Source: Sternotherus odoratus
Taxonomy: Eukaryota > Chordata > Testudines > Kinosternidae
NCBI GenBank assembly: GCA_032164245.1
Contig: JAVMKO010000010.1
Location: 29,462,189 to 29,526,188 of the forward strand
Reading direction: 5' to 3'
DNA: 64,000 nucleotides
A program made the translations under genes and the position numbers. The notes beneath the pieces are model-generated. The model searched no databases, had not been told where the DNA came from, and was given only the letters and a program-made list of their open reading frames with translations. Positions 1 through 9,600 of the stretch are shown here, piece by piece (within the stretch, counting starts at the first letter, position 1; every line of letters begins with the position of its first letter).

Positions 1-462
1 CATAAAGCAGGCCTAGCGCACAAAGGATCAGAAACAGCACCCTACTCTACTGACTACAAGTGTTGTGCCTTAACTCCAAGACAATTTAGACTCAGATAGG
101 TGTGCCAACTACAGCATCAAATATATAGCTGTCTCCTACAAGGAAATGCCCAAGAAAGGGGGGGGGGGGAGTTTACAATGCTATCCAGACCAAACTACAG
201 CTAATATCTCTGAATAATGCTTAGTTTGTATAGCAGTTATGAGTAGTTTGTTCTGATATTCAAAAGTCAAGCTGTATTGCCTAATTTCAATTGGACACAG
301 GTCATGTGGTATCGTTCTGTTTCCTGGTTGGTTGGGTATAATTCCTAGAAGCAGGTTTTTGGGGTCAAAACTCATGTTTACAAGTTTCCATGAGTATTCC
401 CTTGAACAGTGCTGTTTTCACAGACTTCCCTGCCACAAAACTCACAATCCTGACATTTCGAA
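1..462. other. Unassigned flank
   Basis: No gene or repeat family is recognised here. A G homopolymer lies near 160-170. The short open frames have no protein-like features. Confidence 0.4.
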
Positions 463-981
463 GAGTTGGGTAGTTCAGTGGTTTGAGCATTGGCCTGTTA
501 AACGCAGGCTTGGGAGTTCAATCCTTGAGGGGGCCATTTAGGGATATGGGGTGCAAATCTGTTGGATGATTTAATTGGGGATTGGCTCTTCTTTGAGCAA
601 GGGGTTGGACTAGATCAGTGGTTTTCAAACTGGTGGTCGTGACCCCTCTAGGGGTCGTAGGGTGATTCCAGGGGGGTTGTGAACTATCGATGCGTTCGGA
701 GGCATTTCAGCGGCAGCTCCAAACGCGGGAGTGTGTCTGCTGAAAAGCCACCAAAGTGAAAGCTTCCACTGCCGGCGGCATTTTGGCGGACACAGATATG
801 AACGCTGTGTGGCTGGCGAAATGCTGCTGAAAGTGGAAGTATTCAATTCAGCAGCATTTCGGGTGACGTACCCCCAGGCCACCACAGGACGCGTCAATGC
901 AAAAAGGGGTCACTGAGTTTGAGAACTGCTGGACTAGATGATCTCATGGAAGTCTCTCCCAACCCTGATATGCTATGACTT
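463..981 (+). repeat. tRNA-derived SINE with CR1-like tail, split by a hAT element
   Basis: The head resembles a tRNA gene: an A-box-like stretch at about 471-493 and a B-box-like GAGTTCAATCC at 514-524. The tail (tggactagatgatctc... ccaaccctgatatgctatga) resembles the CR1-type 3' end carried by turtle polymerase III SINEs. The body is interrupted at 616-931 by a hAT element that duplicated 8 bp of the SINE. The tRNA-like part belongs to the SINE and is not a functional tRNA gene. Confidence 0.75.
616..931. mobile_element. Non-autonomous hAT element (TSD GACTAGAT)
   Basis: Imperfect terminal inverted repeats cagtggttttcaaact / agtttgagaactgctg are flanked by a perfect 8-bp target duplication GACTAGAT at 608-615 and 932-939, the hallmark of hAT transposition. 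There is no transposase. The insertion is inside a SINE, so it is younger than that SINE. Confidence 0.85.
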
Positions 982-3000
982 TTCAAATATTTTGAAAACA
1001 TTTGTTTACGACTATACATTCTGTTCTACAACAGCAATTTAAGTATAGGCCCTCTGAATTTACAACAGTGTAACCCAGTAAAATCTGACATAATAACCTT
1101 ATTTGCTGATGCCCTGATGCTGCGAGGACCCACCAGTGAATACTCCCTGGTTCAGAATACTCTCAAACAGCTTTGTGCCACTCCCAAAGAAGTCCCTGGC
1201 ACAAGGGACATTTCAGGGCAAACTGGAGGTTGATCAGAGTAGGAGGTGGAGGAGGGTGTTTCAACAGGAAGAGTCGCAGCCCAGACAATCCTGAACCCTA
1301 TTTCACAGCTATTCCAAAATCAGGGCTCAGTTTAGCCAGGGCTAGGGGTTGAACTGGCCCCAAGCAGTCCTTGAATTAGAGAAGTACAAGCCACTTCCCA
1401 TCCCCCTCTGCACAAACACAGGAATGAATTTAGCAGTAGATATCTTGCCTTTTATTGTGATATATTGGGAATTATTATTAGGAGATTTTTTTTCTGAGAC
1501 ATTCCATGTGCTTTGTGAAACCATTAACTTCATCTTTATTTTTATATTTTGTTCCTGAATCAAAACTCTGTCTTGTGAAATGTATTTTTTTGAAATTGTG
1601 TTTTTAAGGAGTAGCTCCCTCCCACCTCCACCCATCTCTCCTTTTTGCATGCTCACCTCTTCTTTTTACTGCCTAGGTAGGAACAGTTCACCGCTGAATG
1701 GTGGAACTTTGGAATTAGAAGTAATTCTTCCTCTTCACAGTTCCTTCTTCTGCCGCTAACCTATAAAATAAATAGTGCAACTAAGTGTTTGGATTTACAA
1801 GTGAGAAATGGATGACCCAGATTTTAGGGGTAGATGCCAGAAGAAAGCCAGTCACAAAATAGATCACAAAACTGAGGCACAGAAGAGTGGTGGAATCGAT
1901 AGTGATATCAGAGGGGAAAAGGTGATGTAGTTGGCACAGTTGAGATGGCGAGGTTAGAGGTGGATGGACAACGCAGTGGGTGGAAGTGGGATAGTGACAG
2001 AAGTGGGGAATGAATGTGGGAGATGGACTCCTGGCAATATGAAAGGTGACTTCCAGGTGGTCTAATGACCTGAGGGGGTAAGTGACATGGGAGGACAGGG
2101 ATGAAGCCTGAGGGGGTATTGGGAGGAATGCAGAGGAGTACCTCAGTGATGTGGATAAGTCATGAAAAAGACAGCATTCGCTGTGTTCAGGGGAGCACCC
2201 CAGGGGCTGTCTCAGAAAAAGGGTGAAGCGGTTCATGGGAAAGCAGCAGTTGTGTTTTGCACTAAGGCCAAGGCTTTGGAGGGGGAAATGACAGGTACGT
2301 CTTTGGGAGGGGTGTGAACTAAAGGTGTCTCAATGGGGAGTTACGAGTGGGTGGGGAAGAATGTTGGAGGAATGGCAGTGTGTGTCTCGGGGAGGGTGGC
2401 ATTGCAGTTGTGTTGTGGACTAAGGGATTAGCAGTACATTGTGGCAATCCAGAGGGCATTGTGATGCTGGAGGATTTTTTTCAGGTTGGAGAGCTACCTG
2501 GGGTGTCTCAGGGAAGAAAATGTAGCGTGTACTGGGCATGGGTTTGTCAGAAAGAGTCAGGGGTTGTGTTTCTTCTGATGCGAAGAGCAAAGTATATCTC
2601 AGGCAAGGGTTGTCTCTGGTGTGGAATGCTTCCCAGAGGTAGGTAAATAGGAGTGTGTGTCATGTATGGGGAGTGACAGTGTGTGTATGACTGTGTGTGT
2701 AGGGCATGTGGGGCACAACTATGTATGTGTAAAAGTAGTGTGTGGGGTGTGACAGGAGTATTTGATCAGGGAAGCGAAGGCAGCCTGGGGCGGGTGTGTG
2801 CGGGGATGTCTCAGGTGGAGGGGAGGCCTGGGTTGTCTTGTGGGGAGGACAACACTGGTCAGCCTGGGCTGAGAGGGGCGGCGATGGCAGTGTGGGGTGC
2901 GTCTCGGGTGAAGGGGACCGGATGTGCGCTAGAGGGACGGCGGGAGAGAGTGCGCCGCTAAGTCCTTTTTAGTACCGGTAGTAGCAGCGGTTGCCTAGTA
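982..3000. other. DNAJA4 upstream region, no gene seen
   Basis: No exon or complete transposon is recognised. From about 2280 to 2960 the + strand is G/T-rich, with recurring gtgtctc/gggag motifs that look like a degenerate short-period repeat. The open frames here are by-products of that composition. Confidence 0.4.
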
Positions 3001-3066
3001 ACAGCAGCAGGCGGATCCTGCAACGGGCGTCACGCCCCGGTTCCTCCCACTACAAGGGCTGGGCGG

Positions 3067-3074
3067 TGACGTCA
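3067..3074. promoter_or_regulatory. Consensus CRE upstream of DNAJA4
   Basis: A perfect palindromic TGACGTCA, the CREB/ATF consensus site, lies about 75 bp upstream of the DNAJA4 TATA box. Its use is inferred from position. Confidence 0.6.
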
Positions 3075-3085
3075 CGAGGGGGGAA

Positions 3086-3103
3086 TTCTAGACCGTTCCA
3101 GAG
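3086..3103. promoter_or_regulatory. Upstream heat-shock element, four units
   Basis: TTCtaGACcgTTCcaGAG fits the HSF1 pattern TTCnnGAAnnTTCnnGAA over four alternating units. The two GAA units each carry one substitution, in the third base. It lies 46 bp upstream of the TATA box. Confidence 0.65.
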
Positions 3104-3124
3104 CTGTGACATAGGGTGGCGTCA

Positions 3125-3137
3125 TTCCAGAAGGTTC
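3125..3137. promoter_or_regulatory. Proximal heat-shock element, perfect three units
   Basis: TTCCAGAAGGTTC is an exact three-unit HSE (TTC-nn-GAA-nn-TTC), 11 bp upstream of the TATA box. With the upstream HSE it predicts HSF1-driven induction, fitting a gene that encodes an Hsp40. Confidence 0.8.
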
Positions 3138-3148
3138 GGCGCTGCTGC

Positions 3149-3155
3149 TATAAAA
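3149..3155 (+). promoter_or_regulatory. DNAJA4 TATA box
   Basis: TATAAAA sits about 25-30 bp upstream of the inferred start of the 5'UTR exon (about 3178), in a CpG-rich stretch directly downstream of two HSEs. Confidence 0.75.
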
Positions 3156-3177
3156 GCTGCGGAGCCGGCCGGCCGCC

Positions 3178-3233
3178 GTGCTATAAGCAACTACTAGATC
3201 GGCTGCGTGCGGGGGCTCGCGAGTGCGATAGCG
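3178..3233 (+). other. DNAJA4: DNAJA4 5'UTR exon 1 (start approximate)
   Basis: The exon is inferred from the TATA box at 3149 and a good donor, gatagcg|gtaagcg, at 3233/3234. The intron ends at the acceptor ctctctcgcccag (3483), six bases before the start codon. The 5' boundary is an estimate. Confidence 0.55.
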
Positions 3234-3483
3234 GTAAGCGGCGCCGGGCCAGGGGGAAGCGCGGCGGGGATGGGGGATGCCCATGTCTGCTGGGGGCTGG
3301 TAGGATCAGCGGGTGCCTGACCTGGGGGAGCCGATCGCCTCCCGGCCGGTGTCCTCTGCCCTCGGCGCCAGCGGCCCGACAGTCCCCAGCCCGGGGCCAG
3401 GCAACGCCGCGTCGGCGTCCCGTCGGGGTGGGGGCCGGTCCCCGGCCCGCATCCCCTAACGCTGCTGTCGCTCTCTCGCCCAG

Positions 3484-3621
3484 CGCACCATGGTGAAGGA
3501 GACGGGATACTACGACATCCTGCAGGTGAAGCCCAGCGCCTCCGCGGACGAGATCAAGCGCGCCTACCGCAAGCTGGCGCTGAAGTATCACCCCGACAAG
3601 AACCCCAGCGAGGGCGAGCGG
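3484..3621 (+). CDS. DNAJA4: DNAJA4 exon 2 (first coding exon)
   Basis: Acceptor cgcccag|cgcaccATGG; coding begins at 3490. It encodes residues 1-44, the J-domain core with YHPDKN, and ends in phase 0 at GAG CGG|gtaggg. Confidence 0.93.
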
Positions 3622-6600
3622 GTAGGGGACGGAGCGCGCCCGGCGCTCGGCGGGCACCGCGCGGGCTGGCGTTAGGGCTCCACTTCGGTTCAACGGCCGG
3701 AGGGGGGGGGGGGGGCCTCTCGCAGGATGTGAACCCCTCGGCCCCCAGCCCAGTGGCGCTCCCGGCCCCGCCGAGCCGCAGGCGGGTGTCAAGTTTCCCT
3801 CGTTCTAGGGCCCGGCTGCCGAGACCCCGCTTAGCCGGGACGGGCGGTGTTTAAAGAGCACCTGCCGCGCGGGGTGGGGTTGGCTTATCCCTGGCTCGCC
3901 GGAGCCTGGGTTTGGAGGGTGCGGTCACTAGCGCCCAGCGGGGCCGGGCGCGTCCCGCCGGTTGCAAACCGACTCGCGGGGCTGCCGGTGGCTGTTCCAG
4001 CGGGGGGAGGCTGTTTGCAGCGAGGGCGGCCTCCGCCGCTGTGTTCAGAAAAGCCAGCTGCAATTAAACGCTCTTCTGAAAAACATGCTTCGGTTTTGTC
4101 ATGTAACAAATGCTGCTTTTGGGCGAGCTTCTAGGATGAGTAAAGCGGTTGTGCTCACATGAAAACTAGCTTTTTAACCTGGTTCTTCATTGAGACCTTT
4201 CCAGGGGATCACCTACTTAACTGTGTCTAGGGTTTTGCCTTGAATCCCATAGATGACACTGGTTACATTTTAAACAAATGGCTCAGCTGCCCAGTATCTT
4301 GATGCCTATGATATCCAAAGAAGAGCATTAAGAGTACTTGGGTATCAAGACTGTTGATTGGTCCCTGAAAAGCAAGTTAGTTATATTTAGCCACGTGCTG
4401 ATGAGTGGCCATTGCTATTCTAAATAGCAGATGCTTTCTACAAGTGCCAGAGTGGATTGGATTTAAATTAAATTGATTTAAATCCCATCAGGAAGATTCT
4501 ATTTAATCATGATTTCTGTATAAAAGTGCATTCTTGGTGGTTGTTATAATCTAAATACATATTCTTCACAACTCAGAATAGATGTAGGTTTCATTTTTAG
4601 AAGGCATGCTATACATTTTAGGTGATTTTGAAAAATTTTCAGATTCATTTTACAGCTATATCAGATAATGAACGATTGGTGAAGTCATTGTAAGGTGAAC
4701 CATCTCCAATTCAACAGGTTAATCATTAATAATTGGAGGATTTTCTTACCATGCTATATTAGGAGGAGAACATCCCCAGACATTTAAATTGTTTTATGCA
4801 ACTAAAACAACAATGTTATGTATTCTGGAAATATTTTAACAAAACAAGCATATGAATTTTTGAATTTAGTTAAACATTAAAGTTTTTTAAAATCAGGTTT
4901 GTTTTTGTTAAAATTGTTTTTAACGAAAATAATTAAATGAAATACTTAAAAAAAAAATTAAATTGACTGTCAGCCAAGTCAGCATGAGAAACTTAAAATA
5001 TTGGCTTCTGCAGCTAACTCACTCATCTTCACCTTTATTTTCCTGTTTGTTCATAATCTGGACAAGAAGATCAAGCTTTCCTTCTTTTTCAGGTCCCAAA
5101 TGATTTCTCAATTTGGAATGAATTAGTCCAAAAGAAGAAAATATTCTTTCTACGCTGGCAGAAGGAGCTACTGCTGTTAGAAGTGAAATTGTCACTTCAA
5201 AAGTCTCTGAATCCAAGTGTTTGGTTGACTTCCACCAGTTTACTGGTGTGACTTTCTTTAAAACATCATCAGCGAATATGTATTTCTTGAATGGTTCTTA
5301 TTCCCAAGCTGGGTCTCTTTTATGGCCTTTTGCCATTATAGGTTTCCTTTCTAGTGAGAGAATGCTATGGTAGATCTCAAATCAATAAAGGCTACCCTCA
5401 AAAAGACCTCAAGACTTCTGGAATATGCTGTTCAAACAGTTCACTTTTGTTTCTATTGCCTGTCCCTCCCCTCAATCTCCAGACTTCTTGTCCAGATCTA
5501 TTCCACCCCAACAATCTTCTAGTCATTGAACTTTTTTAAAACTTTGCACTTCTAGAGAGAGGTAAGGGATTGAATTTGTGTACACAAATTTGAAGAGGGA
5601 CAATGGGGTTGAGGTCTGTTATTTCTCACCTCTATATAATTATTAAAAAATATTTTTGCTGTTAACATGCATGTTATCTCTGGAGGCATAAATCCACCAT
5701 TTGAGAACTGTAAAACTAACCATCTCTGATGGTATCTTCTAGACTGAGCCCTGAGTCCCATTGGGTAAATAGAAAGATTAACGTAAATAATCTATACAGA
5801 AGTTCCTGGAACTAATCCATGAACTATTGGAACTCATTTACAAAACTTTTTTTAAACATTGAGCATATTGTCTCATACCGTAGAACTAGAATTTATAATC
5901 CTATTACATGATGAGATCTTTGAGCTATATAATGTATCTTAAAACTATCTTAGATAGGTTTTTTCCTCAAAAAACATTTTATCAAAAAATCCTATTTAAA
6001 TAAAATCCCTTTTTAAAAATCATTGATTTTTTTTTTATCCACCCCGACAAATGCAGAGTAACGGATTATTTATTTCTGGTTCTCTTCTATTATCTCTGTT
6101 CTATATTTAATGAATGAATGTAGTGTTCTTATTGCAGTAAAGGGTATTCCTGATTAAGCATAATAATTTTCCAGACCCTTTTGAGACTTAAATTTTTTGC
6201 TAATGTCTTTGGAGCATATAATCTCATACGCTTTCATAAACTTTAAGGGGGGAGGGGATTGCTAGCTCAACTGTCACAAGATTGTGGAAAAAGTAGATTA
6301 ACATCACTGTTGTTCCTGTAGTCTCTCCTGATTTATGGGAATTGGTGCTATCCTTCTTGCTAAAAAATTCAGTTCATCAGTGTTAGTTCTGCTGTAAACA
6401 AGACTCAAATGACTGCTATGAGCACTTTAATCACCGCCATGTAGGGCTAGATGGCATGATACTTAAAACACGGACAGCTGCTACCAATATTGCTGTATTA
6501 CACTACCGTTACAATTGGTGGAGCTGTGCTTGTGATGGCAACAGCAAAAAAATACAAAGATGCGTGACTTAATTGTCCAAAGGGAGCCATGTCAGCATTC

Positions 6601-9600
6601 CATGTGGAATTAATTACGGCAGAATTTGTTTTGTGGACGGTCAGAAGGAAAGCACCTTTTTCAAACATTATCTGGTAAAATGACAATAGCGGTGTAATAG
6701 CTCAGAAAACTAGCTATACTCTGGGTGGTAGGCTTATGAATTTAGTGAAGCTTTTGGAAATTGCTTTAACAAAGGGCATAAGTGAAATCAGTATTTCGAG
6801 TATTAAAGAGTAGGGTGCAGAACAAAAATTGAAATAGGGTCTAGATTAGAATACTGTAATGTGATCTGCTGTCTCTTCCATTTTTGGAATTTTGCCATTT
6901 TAATGCATGTACCATTCTAACACCTCTGGCTCCATAGTTATTAAAAACCCTTTCAGAACCAGTGTAGGTAGTCTTTTCTCTAAGAAATTAACCTAATGTC
7001 AAAAAATGCAAGATTATCCTCTTTACTTAGGAACTCTAACTGCCTTACAGTGGAGTCTTGGGGTATGGTTAGACTAGAGATTATAGCGCGTTTGTTTGTA
7101 GCGCTTCCCAATTTAGCACAATAGGTATCGCGCTAGAGCCTGCGTACATTTAAACCCTGTAGCGCTAAAGAATGCATACATTTGCAACGCTTCTAGTGGC
7201 AGTTACAGTAGCGCGATAGGGCAGGTATCCCAGCATACAGCTAGGTCAGGGTTTCTCAAACGGGAGGGGGGTCGCGACCCCCCGGGGGTCGCCGAGCGCT
7301 CCCAGGGGGTCGCGAGCTCCTGCCACCGCAACTCGTGGCGGCTGGGGCGCAGCCCCCCCCCCAGTCCCTGCCGCTGGCGGGCTACCAGGTTCGCCCCAGT
7401 CCCCCGGCCGGGACGGGGGACCGGGGCGAACCCGGCAGCCCGCCCGCAGTGGGGACGTGGGACCGGGGCAAACCCGGCAGCCCGGCCGCGGCAGGGACGG
7501 GGGCGCACGCGGCAGCCCGGCGGGGACGGGGGACCGGAGCGTCCGTGCGTTTTTTGGGTGGTGTTTTTTTTTTTTTTTGGTGGCTCGGATGGGTGCCAGA
7601 GATCCCTTATCGCGTAATAAGTGAATACACTGGCCCTAACACGCTACGGGGAATACGCAAAAAGCCTTCTGACTCTCGGAGAGGTGGTTTTATATTTGCG
7701 CTTTAAACGGAGACTTATTGCGCAAAATGTTACTTGCAAGTGTGTAGGGTAAGATAATTATAGCGCTACTGGAGGGTTTTAGCGCTACAAAGCGCCAGTC
7801 TAGCCATACCCTTGGTCAGGGGAAAAGAACGGCAGGTGACATACAGCAGATCATGAGGAACACGGATCATAAAATTAATAATCAAAAGAATGAAATGAGT
7901 CAGGTTACTAGAAAAAAGTTTAAAAATTGTTTGTCATTTTATCTTCAGCCTATTGCACAATAATAGAAGAACTGTAAGTCTGGATTCATATAATACATTT
8001 TCCCTTGAAACCACTTTCCACTTCTAGACAAGACATAAAACTGACTTTCTGACCACTTAATGTCAGTAAAGCACCTCTTTCTTTTTTCATAAACTAAGGG
8101 TTGTTAAGCCTCATTTGACCAGAATATTAGGGTTAAATCCTGCAGGTTTAACTGGAATATAAATCCTTCATTGCTGTTGTTGCAGGTCAGTAGTGAGTGA
8201 AGTAGTTATCAGAAGGCCAGTACTTCAATCTTTTGTGGTAAAACTAATGGAAGCAAATAACACGCGAACAGAATGTATTGCTGTGGGTGGCAGATAACTG
8301 AGAAAGCTTGATGTGACTTTGTTATAACTTGTATTTACCATCTTTGTGCAGTATAGAAATCACTTAATATGTGTTGAAAACTGCAAAAACACAGGTAGTA
8401 TCTGTACATTTTAACTAACTTTCTGTTGACAGTGCTTTCTGCCACAAAAGGATTTTACAAGTACTGCAGAAAAATCTTGTTTATAGTTCAGATTTTCTTG
8501 AGATTCACTTGTAGGCGATTCTTGCCATTGGTCATAGTTGCTCAGAGCGTTTCTCTTTCTCTTTTTTTAGTTTAAGCTCATATCCCAGGCTTATGAAGTT
8601 CTGTCGGATCCAAAGAAAAGGGACATCTATGACCAGGGTGGGGAGCAGGCTATTAAAGAAGGAGGCTTGGGTGGCAGCAACTTCTCTTCACCCATGGACA
8701 TCTTTGACATGTTCTTTGGTGGTGGAGGCCGAATGAATAGAGAGAGAAGAGGTACATAGCTCCAAAGAGAAGTTCTAGAAACGTATCATGCACTAGTGCG
8801 TAAGACACCTAACTGTGCTGCAGTATTGCTATTTTTATTAAAATGCATCTAGTGTGGATATTGTTAGTAGCAACAGCATAGGTCATTTAAAGTATGAGAT
8901 AATCTATTGATTATAGAAATAATTTTCTAATGTAGCGGATACTAAAAAAAAAACCAGTGACATGGCTAGAGTATGTTAAGTGGGACATGGCTAATCTAGA
9001 GGAGACAATTTAGTGGCTAGAACAGAAGAATGGGAGTCGGGACCTATTTCTAGGTCTGCAACTGACTTGCTGATACACCTTGGACAAATTGCTTAAAAGG
9101 GTACTTGAAAATAACACTTCAGAGTGTTACATGTAACATAACACTACAAAGAAAAGATTGGAGAGGGTAGGGGGAATAAAATTTTAAAATAAGAATTCTT
9201 GGTGTGCTTTTGATGACACTTTCTGTATAGTTGGCTTCACTGTCTTTGCTTATCCCCTATTTGTATGGGTTTAGTAATAGGGGAGAGAAACTTTTTAAAA
9301 TTATGCCACAAACTGGTGAGGGAATATGAAGGCAGGTCTAGATTAGTGCTTCTAAATTGACACGATTGCATGTTTACAATGTTCCTATAATGTCTTGATG
9401 TCTTAGTTAATCTACAAAATGAATAACTGCCTAATTTATGGCCAAATTAAGTTTTCATATAAGTGATAGGAAGCTGATAGGAATTGCATTTGCTTACACC
9501 ACATTTTTGAATTTGGCTTTTAAAAGTTGTAACTAACTGAGATTCCTTAGTTAGACTGAACATACACTAACAAGTAGTCTGTTTAAAGACCCTGTCATAA

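Noticed and set aside
463..540. tRNA gene
   Set aside because: A- and B-box-like sequence belongs to a SINE with a CR1-like tail; no cloverleaf could be supported.
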